Below the pieces are notes generated by a model. That model had not been told where the DNA came from, searched no databases, and saw only the letters and a list, made by a program, of their open reading frames with translations. Of a DNA stretch of 39,898 bases, positions 7,590 through 18,492 are shown one piece after another (the stretch's first letter is position 1; each line of letters starts with the position of its first letter). The stretch covers positions 1-39,898 of the forward strand of contig NZ_JAQKGV010000022.1 in the NCBI RefSeq assembly GCF_028617075.1, written 5' to 3'. Position numbers and translations under genes: made by a program. The stretch comes from Rubrobacter calidifluminis. GTDB lineage: Bacteria > Actinomycetota > Rubrobacteria > Rubrobacterales > Rubrobacteraceae.

Positions 7590-8626
7590 GTCGATCCTTT
7601 CTTCTCGGGCCGGCTGAACCAACGGAAGCCGCCGCGCTCACGCACGGTTCCGAGGTAGATGTTGAAGATCATCAGGATCAGGATCGCCACACCCAGGATC
7701 ACGTCGAAGGTGTTGGCGTTGACCCCGAGGAGGGTGAACCCCTGCCGGAGCTCGGCCAGGACCACGGAGCCCAGGAAAGCCCCGATCATCGTCCCGACCC
7801 CGCCGGTGAGCGCGGTACCACCGATGACCCCGGCCGAGATCGCGAGGAACATGGTGTTCGCTCCGCCGGCCAGCGGGTCTATCGATCCTACCCGCATCGC
7901 CTCCAGGATCCCCGCGAAGCCGGCAAGGACCGCGCAGATCATGAAGTTGACGATCCTTATCCTGTTCACCCGAATACCGGCCTCCCTCGCCCCGATGAGG
8001 TTGCCCCCGGTGGCGAAGGTGTGCATCCCCCAGCGGGTGTTCTTGAGCAAAAGGTGCATCATGACGAAGATGATGAACGCCCAGACTATCTCCGAGTAGG
8101 GGTAGCTTCCGAGCCACTGCTGAACGGTCCCGCCCGGCGCGTTCTTCGGGAAGCCGTTGAGGAGGATAACGTTCAGCCCGCCGAGCAGGAAGAAGGTGCC
8201 CAGCGTGACCACGAACGAGGGCACCCTGAAGTAGACGTGCACCACCCCGTTGACGAGCCCGACCGCCGCGCAGGCCAGGAGCCCTATGGCGACGGAGATC
8301 GGGAGGATCAGGCGCAGATCCGCGTAGGCGAGCCACATTATTATCGGGGCGAACCCGAACGTGGAGCCGACCGAAAGGTCTATCTCACCCAGGATCATCA
8401 CCATCACCAGCCCCGTCGCCATGATCACGTACGGGGCCACCGTCTGCGAGAGGGTGGTCAGGTTGCTCTGGCTCCAGAAGCCCTGGTTGGTGAACTGGAA
8501 GTAGAAGAACAGCACCACCGCGATGACGAAGATGCCGATCTCGCGTTGCATGAGCAGCCTGCGGGCTCCCTGCAGCAGGCCGCCTCCTCCCGCGCTTTCT
8601 CGCCTGCTGGCCGCGTTATCCGTCAT
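7586..8626 (-). CDS. Sugar ABC transporter permease (RbsC/FrcC-like)
   Basis: 346 residues with about 9-10 hydrophobic segments and the BPD_transp_2 family features. These include MATGLVMVMILGEIDLSVGS near the middle, and AGGANTMFLAISAGVIGGTALTGGVGT with the conserved GG(A/T)xxTGG stretch. It forms the membrane channel of the CUT2 transporter. The start ATG has GAGGTGAGGA upstream and lies 25 nt after the binding-protein stop; its own stop overlaps the ATPase start. The three genes form one operon in the order binding protein, permease, ATPase. Confidence 0.9.
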   Translation of the reverse strand: MTDNAASRRESAGGGGLLQGARRLLMQREIGIFVIAVVLFFYFQFTNQGFWSQSNLTTLSQTVAPYVIMATGLVMVMILGEIDLSVGSTFGFAPIIMWLAYADLRLILPISVAIGLLACAAVGLVNGVVHVYFRVPSFVVTLGTFFLLGGLNVILLNGFPKNAPGGTVQQWLGSYPYSEIVWAFIIFVMMHLLLKNTRWGMHTFATGGNLIGAREAGIRVNRIRIVNFMICAVLAGFAGILEAMRVGSIDPLAGGANTMFLAISAGVIGGTALTGGVGTMIGAFLGSVVLAELRQGFTLLGVNANTFDVILGVAILILMIFNIYLGTVRERGGFRWFSRPEKKGST

Positions 8627-8651
8627 TGGTCCTCACCTCTTTGTCTTTGCC

Positions 8652-9758
8652 TCAAGCGGTGGGTGGGGTGATCTTCGAGGGCGGCTTGATGAGCTTCTCC
8701 TTCTTGGAGCTCCCCTCGTAGCGGGACTTGGTGGTCAGGTAGGGCTTGACGTTCTCTTTGGTGACGAACTTCAGACCCGTGCTGGTCGAGGAGGGGCTCA
8801 TCAGACCACCCGAGATCCTCCACAGATAGAGCTGCATCACCGGCCAGAATCCCTGCTCGTAGGGCTGCTGGTCTATCGTGAAGTCGAGGATCCCTTCATC
8901 AATGTACTGCAGCGTCTTGGGCAGGAGGTCGTACCCCCCACCCTTTACCCCCTTCTTGTGCAGCCCGTACTTCTTCATGACCTGCCCGACGCTCTGGGTC
9001 GAGCCGGCGTCGACGGCGAACATGCCGTTTACGTCCTTGTGCCCCTGGTAGTAGGCGTCGATCCTGTTGAGCTCATCGTTGACCTGCGCGCCGGTGGCGA
9101 CCTCCGAAACCTGTATCGGCGCGCCGGACTGCTTTATACCGGCCTTCGCCCCGTCTATCCTCGGCTGGATGTTGAGCTGACCCGGCGTGGCGATGAAGAG
9201 CGCGACCTTGCCCTTCTTGACGAGCTTGGCGATCCTCTTGCCCATCTCCACCCCGGACTCGTAGAGATCCTGCCCGATGTACGCGAGCGCCGGGTTGGGC
9301 TTGCCCGGAGCACCGTTGGCGTTGTAGGCGACGACGGGGATGCCCTTCTGGTAAGCCCGGAGGATGGGCTCGTTGAACGCCTTTGGATCGACGATTGAGA
9401 CGGCGATCCCGTCAGCGTTGCCGTCTATGGCGGTGTTCATCGCGTTGACCATCTCGGAGACCACCGAATTCTCCGAGCCGGTCCACTGATACTTGCAGTT
9501 CAGGATCGCGCAGGCGTCCTGGATGCCATACTGAGTGGCGGTGAAGAAGGGGTTGGTGGTCACGTGGTTCACGAAGACGAAGTTGTACTGCGGGGTAGTG
9601 GGGAAGTTGCCGACACCACCTCCGCCGCCTCCACCACCGGTCGCGCCTCCCTGCCCCCCACCGCGGCACCCGGCCAGAAGCAGCGCAGTCGCAGCGGCCG
9701 CACCGCCACCGAGGAACTTACGCCGCGAGATCCCCATCTCTTCTGGATTTCCGCTCAT
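8652..9758 (-). CDS. Sugar ABC transporter substrate-binding Tat lipoprotein
   Basis: 368 residues. The start at 9758 is chosen because GGAGGAG lies just before it and because upstream codons run through the promoter. The N-terminus has a twin-arginine signal (SRRKFLGGG, RR at 12-13) ending in the lipobox LLLAGC with Cys31. A flexible linker rich in glycine follows (about residues 32-50). The rest is a Peripla_BP_4 sugar-binding fold: NFVFVNHVTTNPFF, NADGIAVSIVDPKAF, GIPVVAYNANG, LAYIGQDLYESG, and a late GYDLLPKTLQYIDEGILDFTIDQQPYEQG. It delivers substrate to the downstream permease. Tat rather than Sec export for such a lipoprotein is known in high-GC actinobacteria. The ligand is unknown. 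Confidence 0.9.
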   Translation of the reverse strand: MSGNPEEMGISRRKFLGGGAAAATALLLAGCRGGGQGGATGGGGGGGGVGNFPTTPQYNFVFVNHVTTNPFFTATQYGIQDACAILNCKYQWTGSENSVVSEMVNAMNTAIDGNADGIAVSIVDPKAFNEPILRAYQKGIPVVAYNANGAPGKPNPALAYIGQDLYESGVEMGKRIAKLVKKGKVALFIATPGQLNIQPRIDGAKAGIKQSGAPIQVSEVATGAQVNDELNRIDAYYQGHKDVNGMFAVDAGSTQSVGQVMKKYGLHKKGVKGGGYDLLPKTLQYIDEGILDFTIDQQPYEQGFWPVMQLYLWRISGGLMSPSSTSTGLKFVTKENVKPYLTTKSRYEGSSKKEKLIKPPSKITPPTA

Positions 9759-9829
9759 CTGCTCTTCTCCTCCTTCCCTCGATCCATGATCCCGAATCGC
9801 CTTCCTGAAGAGATCGTGGATTATGCCAG

Positions 9830-9859
9830 AATATTCCTCCTCCACCCGAGCCCTGTCAA
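9830..9859 (-). promoter_or_regulatory. Promoter of the sugar ABC operon
   Basis: TTGACA (9854-9859, perfect -35) and AATATT (9830-9835) lie 18 nt apart on the minus strand, in the gap between the ROK gene and the binding-protein gene. About 70 nt of leader follow. GATC-ATG-GATC symmetry on the minus strand around 9781-9791, between promoter and start, might be an operator, but it is short. Confidence 0.55.
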
Positions 9860-9862
9860 CGA

Positions 9863-11137
9863 TCATGCGCTGCGTCTCCCAGCCATCTCCCCGCCACCTC
9901 CACGCACGGCCCACCCGCAGAACAGCCGGCTGAGCACCAGCGAGGCGGCGCCTATGGCCCCGGCATCCTCCCCGAGTCTCCCCTCGACGATACGCACCCT
10001 GCGCGCCATCTCGGAGAGCGCCCGGCGTTCGAAGACCCTGCGCGCGGGGTCCAGGACGAGAGGTCCAGCCCTCACCGTCACACCGCCCACCACCACAACC
10101 TCCGGGTCGAGCAGGTTGACGGCGTTGGCGATGCCTATCCCCAGATACTTTCCGGTCTCTTCGAGTACCCCCCGTGCCAGACCGTCGCCCGCACGGGCGG
10201 CGTCTATCACATCATCGACGGTCAGCCGCTCGAGCTCCCGGCCCGCCAGCTCCCGCTCCCCCGCCAGCCTGAGTACCCGGACGGCACGCCGGACTATGGC
10301 AGCATGACCTACGAGGGCCTCCAGACATCCGTACCGCCCGCACCCGCACCTGGGCCCCTCGACGTCCACGAGCGTGTGTCCGATCTCACCTGCCCCTCCA
10401 CTCGCCCCCCGGTAGAGAGCCCCGTCTATGACCACCGCACCCCCGACTCCCCGGTGGGCGATGACGTAGAGCATCTGACGAAACCCCCGCCCCGCCCCGA
10501 ACAGATGCTCCCCGAGTGCCGAGGCGTTGGCGTCGTTGTCGGCTACCACCGGCAGCCCATACTCCTGCTCTACCTTTTCCACCAGCTCGAAACGTCCCCA
10601 TCCGGGATAGCTCGGCGGGCTGAAGCCCCTATCCCCCGAGAAAACCGGTGCCGGGAGAGCAAGCCCGATACCGACGACGTCCCCACTCTCGAGCTTACCC
10701 GCCTCGGCAAGCACCCCCTCCAGCACGGACCGCACCCTCGCCCAGAGCTCCTCTGGCCCCCGCTCCATACACGAAGGCGTCGCAGAACGTACGAGGACTC
10801 TGGCGTTGAGGTCGGTGACCACGGCCATGAGCCAGCGGGGCCCCACCTCGAGCCCCACCGCGCTGTACGCCCGCGGCACGAGCTCCAGCAACATCGGCGG
10901 CCTCCCGCCAGTGGATACCCCAACCCCCGCCTCCCGCACGAGCCCCCGCTCCATGAGCTCCTCACAGATCTCCACCACGGCAGCCATGCTCAACCCGCTC
11001 GCCTCCACGATCCCAGAACGTGAGATCGGACCGTGGTTCCGGATAACCCTGAGAACCAGGCTCCGGTTGTGCCGCCGCAGATCCCGTGTCCCCCTGCCAG
11101 ACACCTCTCGCCCCACTCCACCTCTCACCCACTTCAT
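9863..11137 (-). CDS. ROK-family transcriptional regulator
   Basis: Up to 424 residues. The N-terminus has a winged-helix motif (RRHNRSLVLRVIRNHGPISRSGIVEASGLSM, roughly residues 21-52), followed by the ROK sugar-kinase fold. The catalytic-type ADNDANASALGE, GEIGHTLV and the zinc motif CGCGRYGCLEA are present. The first phosphate loop is degenerate (GLEVGPRW instead of DxGGT), so it is a sensor rather than a kinase. ROK regulators are usually repressors released by a sugar or sugar phosphate. It lies directly upstream of the sugar ABC operon in the same direction, so that operon is the likely target. The ATG at 11137 has no ribosome site; GTG codons at about residues 4 or 13 are alternatives. 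Confidence 0.87.
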   Translation of the reverse strand: MKWVRGGVGREVSGRGTRDLRRHNRSLVLRVIRNHGPISRSGIVEASGLSMAAVVEICEELMERGLVREAGVGVSTGGRPPMLLELVPRAYSAVGLEVGPRWLMAVVTDLNARVLVRSATPSCMERGPEELWARVRSVLEGVLAEAGKLESGDVVGIGLALPAPVFSGDRGFSPPSYPGWGRFELVEKVEQEYGLPVVADNDANASALGEHLFGAGRGFRQMLYVIAHRGVGGAVVIDGALYRGASGGAGEIGHTLVDVEGPRCGCGRYGCLEALVGHAAIVRRAVRVLRLAGERELAGRELERLTVDDVIDAARAGDGLARGVLEETGKYLGIGIANAVNLLDPEVVVVGGVTVRAGPLVLDPARRVFERRALSEMARRVRIVEGRLGEDAGAIGAASLVLSRLFCGWAVRGGGGEMAGRRSA

Positions 11138-11165
11138 TCATAGCTCATAACAACTAAGCTGGTTT

Positions 11166-11194
11166 ATGTTAACTCTCAGCGTATTTGTGGTCAA
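11166..11194 (-). promoter_or_regulatory. Promoter of the ROK regulator gene
   Basis: TTGACC (11189-11194) and TAACAT (11166-11171) on the minus strand with an ideal 17-nt spacer. A transcript would start about 20 nt before the annotated ATG. Confidence 0.6.
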
Positions 11195-11324
11195 TATCAA
11201 CATTTGTACTCAGAAGGCGCTGGCAGTGAAAAAGATCGGTGTGCAAAAGTGCGTTCTATTCCACATCCGGAAATCGCTTTTTATCCATCGCTTTATAAGT
11301 ATGTTCTCTCTTCGGGTAGAGCGT
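11195..11324. other. AT-rich intergenic stretch with a direct repeat
   Basis: No gene is seen between the GT-C gene's stop and the ROK promoter. ATCGCTTT occurs twice (11273-11280 and 11287-11294), 14 nt apart. The stretch is unusually AT-rich for this DNA. No convincing terminator hairpin for the glycosyltransferase genes was found here. Confidence 0.4.
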
Positions 11325-12527
11325 TCAGGCGACGAAGCGCCAGCTGACGAACAGGGCGCACAGGAAGAGCGAGAAGGCAATGCTCACGGTGAGCCAGAGG
11401 CACAATGTGGTCTTTCTTTTCCCGACGAGGGCACCGAGCGTGATGAAGATCGGGAAGGCCACGAGGACGAAGCGCGGCATGCCCATGAGTGGGCTCTGCG
11501 GGGTGCCGAAGAGCGCGGGGACGGCGACGAGCAGGAAGGCGTAGGCGCTCATCCCCGGCGGGAGGATCCGCACCCCGGCCGCGAGGAGCGCCAGGGCGAG
11601 CAGCAGGAAGAGCAGGCTGTACGTTGCGTTGGTCGAGGCCAGGTGATCCATGAGGCTCCCGGAGCCGGAGCCGGGGCGCATCCCGGAGAGTTGTGCGAGC
11701 CCCCAGCCGGCCTGCTCGAACGCCGTTACGAGGGCGTGGAGAGGTCCGGTGGGTTCCCTTCCCCAACGCCTCTGTCCTGTGTAGAAGAGGAGCAGGTTGC
11801 CGAAGCGCCACCAGAGGTAGGCGGCGTAAAGGAGAAGTCCGGAGGGGGCGAGAGCGAGGCAGGCGGCACCCCGCAGGCCGTACTCACGGCGGCGGCGCAG
11901 CCACTCCAGGGCCAGAGGCACGAGGAGGAAGACGCCCACGTTGCGGGTGGCGCAGGCGAGACCGGCCAGGACGCAGGCGAGCAGGAGGTTCTTCCGCACC
12001 CTCACGGCCCACAGCGAGCCCGCCGAGAGGGCGAGGAAGAGGCTCTCGGTGTAGACGGCGTTCAGGAAGAAAGCCGTCGGGAAGAACGCGAGCACGAGCA
12101 CGGAGGCCCGCGCCGTCCGCGGGCCTCCGAGGTCCTCCGCCAGGCGGTAGACGAAGTAGAGCGCGAACGGCAGCGCGGCGAGAGAGACGATAACGCCCCA
12201 CACCCCGAGGGCGGGGAGGGAGACGGGACCGCCGGAGAGGGAGTCGAGGGCGCGCACCAGCAGCGGGTAGAGGGGGAAGAAGGCCGGCGACTCGTCGTAG
12301 GGTGGGTTCAGGTAGCCGGAGGCGGCGAGGTGGATGTAGTGCTCGCCGTCCCAGTGCGACCACGTGTTCAGTCGGCCGTAGGGGACGTCCGAGGTCCGCC
12401 TCTGGAAGGAGCTTATGGGGAGAGCGTGGGCCATGATCGCCCCGGCGGCGAAATAGAGGAGGCGGCTTGCGGCGTAGACGCCGAGGACGAAGGCGAAAGG
12501 ACGCCTGGCTGCCGCCTTGTGGCTCAT
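11325..12527 (-). CDS. PIG-V-like GT-C mannosyltransferase
   Basis: 400 residues, with about 10 or more membrane segments. Family features are SHWDGEHYIHLAASGY near residue 60 (an acidic loop after the first helix, as in GT-C enzymes), FFPLYPLLVRAL, and AFFPTAFFLNAVYTESLFLAL, which is the hallmark of PIG-V/bacterial mannosyltransferase relatives. Such enzymes use lipid-phosphate sugars (for example polyprenyl-phosphate-mannose) on the outer face of the membrane. It starts one base after the stop of the 726-residue membrane protein, so the two are co-translated. Donor and acceptor are not determined. Confidence 0.82.
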   Translation of the reverse strand: MSHKAAARRPFAFVLGVYAASRLLYFAAGAIMAHALPISSFQRRTSDVPYGRLNTWSHWDGEHYIHLAASGYLNPPYDESPAFFPLYPLLVRALDSLSGGPVSLPALGVWGVIVSLAALPFALYFVYRLAEDLGGPRTARASVLVLAFFPTAFFLNAVYTESLFLALSAGSLWAVRVRKNLLLACVLAGLACATRNVGVFLLVPLALEWLRRRREYGLRGAACLALAPSGLLLYAAYLWWRFGNLLLFYTGQRRWGREPTGPLHALVTAFEQAGWGLAQLSGMRPGSGSGSLMDHLASTNATYSLLFLLLALALLAAGVRILPPGMSAYAFLLVAVPALFGTPQSPLMGMPRFVLVAFPIFITLGALVGKRKTTLCLWLTVSIAFSLFLCALFVSWRFVA

Positions 12528-12528
12528 C

Positions 12529-14709
12529 CTATCCCGTATGCGAGAAGTGGCGCGGCGCGACGATCAGGACGTCCTGGTTTTCGAAGACCGTGCGGTAGAG
12601 GTTCGGGTACCGCTTGAAGAGCGTCCAGTAGGGAATCACCGGCCGGTCGGGCTCCCACTTGTAGAGGACGATGTAGCGCACGTCGTATCTCTTCAGTATC
12701 TCCTGGGTCTTCTGGCCCTGAGGATGCCCCATGACCCACAGCACGTCCCAGTAGCGCTGTGGGGGATGGGGGGGGAGATCCCGCGGGTGGGCGACCTGCC
12801 CGGCGGTAAACGACTGCAGAGCGCTGTAGTGTCCCATCGCGAGCATCATCCTGCTCGGGACCTGGTTCGACTGCGGGCTGACCATGATGTTGCCGCCGGT
12901 GTTGTGCTCCTTGAGCCACTCGCCGGCCGCCGCTATCTGCGGGGTCATGGTGACCTCAGGGCTGGGGCCTGCGGCCTGCTCGATGCTTTGTACCGCACGC
13001 AGCCCGACGAGCCCGCCGACGAGCAGCACCGCGGCCGCGGCGGCGTAGACGGAGAGCGGCCCCCGCAACCACAGCAGGGAACGCAGCAACATGACCAGAG
13101 AAAAGGCGGCGAACAGCGCAAGTGGGACGCTTATGTCGCGCCCGAAGCGCTGGGGGAATCCGGAGAGCGAAGTACTGCTACCCGCCAGCATCACCAGGAA
13201 CCATACGAGCAGCGTCACCTTCGAGAGCACCGCCGCACCCTCGCGTCTGCGGGCGACGAACAGGAAACCCGTGCTCAAGACCACGCCCAGGAGCCCGAGC
13301 CAGGCTATCGGCTGGGAGATGGTGGTGGCTATCATCACAGCATAGCCGTAGGGAAGCTGGGTGCCTATGGCCATCTCGACCGCGCTTGCCGTCTTGCCGG
13401 TCCCGGAAGCTCCCTCAAGGAGATGGGCGACGAGGCGGGGGATGTGGTAGGTGTCCCAGGCGTAGGCCACCGAGAGAACCGCCAGTAGAACGAGGCTGAA
13501 GAAGAGCGTCGCGGCATCCTTCCTCTGGCGGGTGAGGAGGAGGTAGACCAGGGCGAAGACCGCTACGGGCGCGAGCAGCACGACCAGATAGAGGGTCGTC
13601 ACCTGATGGTAGAGGACGACCCCGGAACCCAGGATGGCGAACGCGAGCCCGCTGCGCCAGCCGGGACTGGAGTAGAGCGAGACCAGGGCGCAGACGGTCA
13701 TGACCAGCAGGATCTGGGCGGCGGTGAGGTTCGGGTACATCGCGTCGTCGAAGTAGTAGTAGATGCCCCCGGCGAGGAAACCACCGAAGAACGCCGCTGC
13801 GACCCCTGCCTCCCACCCCCACATCCTGCGCCCGAGCGCGTAGAGGGCGAGCGTGGGACCGAGCATCATCAGCGGGGCCATGACGGGGAAGGTGTCGAGC
13901 GGCTCGACTCCGCTCAGGCGCGAGATCTCCGCGGTCAGCAGATGGAATCCCGGCGGGTAGATAAGGTAGGAGGAGTCGTTGCCCGTGGAGAGCATCAGGT
14001 TGGCCATCACCGCGTGCGAGTAGTTGTCCACCCCGCGGATGAACGGCCAGTCGTGCAGCACTGGGCCCGAGTAGCCGCGCACGAGCACCGCGAGCAGGAC
14101 CAGCCCGAGCAGCACTGTTTTCGTCCGGCCGCCAGAGTCCACGCTTCGCTCTCCCGCATCCTCCCCCCCCGATCCGGCCCAGGAGAGCCGGCGGGAGCTC
14201 CACACCTGCACGACCCCGGCGAGCACCACGAGCGCTGCCACCGGGATCATGAACAGCTGTGCCTCGCCGCCAGCCGTGCAGGCCGGGGATGGCCAGCCCC
14301 AGCACGAGCCCGCGGTCCAGAAGAGCCCCTGGTAGAGGAAATCCCCGGCCAGCACCAGCGCCGCCGCCAGCGCGAGCGGGACCAGAGAAGGGGCGGCGAG
14401 CGGAACGGGTACTCCAGCCACCGGCCTCTTCTCAGGCTTCCCCGCCGCTCCGAACGTCAAGAAGAATCCAACTCCCACGAGAAAGACCACCGCAGGAGCA
14501 GTCACCGCCAGCGGCAGCGTCAGCCCTCCGTCGGTCAGGCGCACCTCGATCAGGGCCGCAGCCGGGACCAGCACCATCGAGAAGGCGACGGCGTGGATCA
14601 CCCTCCCTGCCAGGTCACCGCCGTCAGCCAGCCACCGTGCCCAGAACCAGCCCGGAACCAGCACGAGCACCAGGGCGATCGGCACCACACGAACGAGATC
14701 GAGGATCAC
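12529..14709 (-). CDS. Large GT-C-like integral membrane glycosyltransferase
   Basis: 726 residues with about 13-15 hydrophobic segments. A soluble C-terminal part begins near residue 575. FIRGVDNYSHAVMANLML near residue 225 is an acidic extracytoplasmic loop of the GT-C type, and YPPGFHLLTAEISRLSG follows, a common arrangement in large bacterial membrane glycosyltransferases (DUF6541-like). The C-terminal domain (AAAGEWLKEHN, VRYIVLYKWEPD) resembles the periplasmic domains of such proteins. The start is GTG with ACGGAGG upstream. It precedes the PIG-V-like gene in an operon and is divergent from the UDP-sulfoquinovose synthase operon. The sugar and acceptor are unknown; the family assignment rests on topology and loop motifs only. 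Confidence 0.65.
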   Translation of the reverse strand: MILDLVRVVPIALVLVLVPGWFWARWLADGGDLAGRVIHAVAFSMVLVPAAALIEVRLTDGGLTLPLAVTAPAVVFLVGVGFFLTFGAAGKPEKRPVAGVPVPLAAPSLVPLALAAALVLAGDFLYQGLFWTAGSCWGWPSPACTAGGEAQLFMIPVAALVVLAGVVQVWSSRRLSWAGSGGEDAGERSVDSGGRTKTVLLGLVLLAVLVRGYSGPVLHDWPFIRGVDNYSHAVMANLMLSTGNDSSYLIYPPGFHLLTAEISRLSGVEPLDTFPVMAPLMMLGPTLALYALGRRMWGWEAGVAAAFFGGFLAGGIYYYFDDAMYPNLTAAQILLVMTVCALVSLYSSPGWRSGLAFAILGSGVVLYHQVTTLYLVVLLAPVAVFALVYLLLTRQRKDAATLFFSLVLLAVLSVAYAWDTYHIPRLVAHLLEGASGTGKTASAVEMAIGTQLPYGYAVMIATTISQPIAWLGLLGVVLSTGFLFVARRREGAAVLSKVTLLVWFLVMLAGSSTSLSGFPQRFGRDISVPLALFAAFSLVMLLRSLLWLRGPLSVYAAAAAVLLVGGLVGLRAVQSIEQAAGPSPEVTMTPQIAAAGEWLKEHNTGGNIMVSPQSNQVPSRMMLAMGHYSALQSFTAGQVAHPRDLPPHPPQRYWDVLWVMGHPQGQKTQEILKRYDVRYIVLYKWEPDRPVIPYWTLFKRYPNLYRTVFENQDVLIVAPRHFSHTG

Positions 14710-17175
<2,466 letters not shown>

Positions 17176-17180
<5 letters not shown>

Positions 17181-17208
17181 CACGCCGTCCGTCCCCCGGC
17201 GTGCTACC
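17176..17208 (+). terminator. Perfect 12-bp hairpin after the GT2 gene
   Basis: GGTAGCACGCCG (17176-17187) pairs fully with CGGCGTGCTACC (17197-17208) around a 9-nt loop. The GT2 stop codon TAG lies in the left arm. The run CTCATCTT follows, so there is no proper U-tract. It lies only 12 nt before the flippase start. It may be a partial terminator, an mRNA-stabilising stem or a processing site that sets lower flippase expression. Confidence 0.55.
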
Positions 17209-17217
17209 CTCATCTTC

Positions 17218-18492
17218 GTGATGTTCTCCTCCCTACGGAGCATGCTCAAGGCCCGTCAGCAGGGTGTGGGCGCGGGCAGCGCCTACATGATCGTCTCCCT
17301 GGGCATCTCCGGCGTCCTGACCTACGCCTTTCAGAGCTTCGCGGCTCACACCCTCGGCAGGAGCGGCTACGGGCCGCTCGCGCTGCTCTGGTCCGCGACC
17401 TTCCTCACGGTGCAGGTGCTCTGGATCGCCGGCACCCAGACCCTCGGGCGCTACGTCTCCGAGCGGGCCGCCCGGGGCGAGGACTGGCGTCCCGTGGTCG
17501 CCTCGGTGCGCCGCTGGCAGGCGGGACTCGCCGCCGGCTTCGTAATCCTGGCGGCCGCCGCGAGCCCGATCCTCACCAGGGAAGTCTTCCAGGGGCACGC
17601 CTGGCTGAGCTGGACCTTCATAGCAGCCGTGGTCGCCTACGCGCCGGAGTACTTCCGGCGCGGCATCTTCAACGGCCACCGCCAGTTCTCCCGCCTCGGG
17701 GCCCAGCTCGTCTCCGAGCAGACCGGCAGGCTCGTCATAGCTGTGGTGCTGCTCGCCGCGGGGCTGGGCGTCTTCGGGGCGGCGGTCGCGATCGTACTCG
17801 CCCCGATCATCGGGGTGCTCGCCGTGAGACCCACCCCGGCCGACCCGCCGCAGAAGGAGGGCGAACCCTTCTCCGCTGGGCGGGCGGCTCGCTTCGCCGC
17901 GCCCGTGCTCGTCTGCATGGCCGTCGCGCAGGCCTTCGCCAACGGCGGCGTGATCCTGGTGAGCCTGCTCGGCGGCACCCTCCCGCAGGTCAGCGTCTTC
18001 GCCGCGGCCCTGATCCTGACCCGCATCCCACAGTACGTGCTGAGCCCGGCCGTCGAGAGCCTGCTGCCGCACGCGAGCCGTATCCTCGCCTCCGAGGGCC
18101 GCGCTGCCTTCGAGCGCTTCGTCGGGAGGGCGCTCGGCCTCGTGGCGCTCGTCGGGCTGCTCATGGTCGCCGGGACCTGGCCGCTCGGGCAGTGGGCGGT
18201 GCGGCTCTTCGCCGGTTCGGACTTCCACGCCAGCAGAGGGCTGCTGGTCATGCTGGCCGCCCTGGCCGCCTTCTACCTGGTCTGCGACATGTTGAACCAG
18301 GCGCTCTTCGCCCGCGGGCTGGCCAGGCTCGCCGCGCTCGCCTGGGTGCTCGGGCTGCCCGTGGCGGGCGCGTCTCTCGCGCTCTCGGGCGCCGGGGTGA
18401 TGAGCCGGGTCGCCCTCGCGCTGCTCGCCGGGATGGTCGCCGTCTCGCTCTTCCAGGTCGCCTTCTACCTGCTCAGCGGCTCCCGCGAATAA
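17218..18492 (+). CDS. Polysaccharide/lipid flippase (MOP superfamily)
   Basis: 424 residues with about 12 hydrophobic segments in the Wzx/MATE-like MOP pattern. An early amphipathic stretch SAYMIVSLGISGVLTYAFQSFAAHTLGRSGYGPLALL resembles the N-terminal helix pair of Wzx-type flippases. The predicted role is translocation of a polyprenyl-linked sugar or glycolipid across the membrane. GTG at 17218 and ATG at 17221 are both possible starts; neither has a ribosome site, and a perfect hairpin ends 9-12 nt upstream. A further ATG at 17242 has GGAG very close. It follows the sqdB-GT2 pair and ends in a 20-bp convergent overlap with the epimerase gene. Confidence 0.75.
   Translation: MMFSSLRSMLKARQQGVGAGSAYMIVSLGISGVLTYAFQSFAAHTLGRSGYGPLALLWSATFLTVQVLWIAGTQTLGRYVSERAARGEDWRPVVASVRRWQAGLAAGFVILAAAASPILTREVFQGHAWLSWTFIAAVVAYAPEYFRRGIFNGHRQFSRLGAQLVSEQTGRLVIAVVLLAAGLGVFGAAVAIVLAPIIGVLAVRPTPADPPQKEGEPFSAGRAARFAAPVLVCMAVAQAFANGGVILVSLLGGTLPQVSVFAAALILTRIPQYVLSPAVESLLPHASRILASEGRAAFERFVGRALGLVALVGLLMVAGTWPLGQWAVRLFAGSDFHASRGLLVMLAALAAFYLVCDMLNQALFARGLARLAALAWVLGLPVAGASLALSGAGVMSRVALALLAGMVAVSLFQVAFYLLSGSRE

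Noticed and set aside
7571-9398. Plus-strand frames opposite the sugar ABC permease and binding protein
   Set aside because: Shadow frames; the minus-strand genes are supported by signals, motifs and operon overlaps.
11273-11294. CRISPR or IS-end repeat
   Set aside because: Only two 8-bp copies, no spacer array, no transposase and no target duplication.
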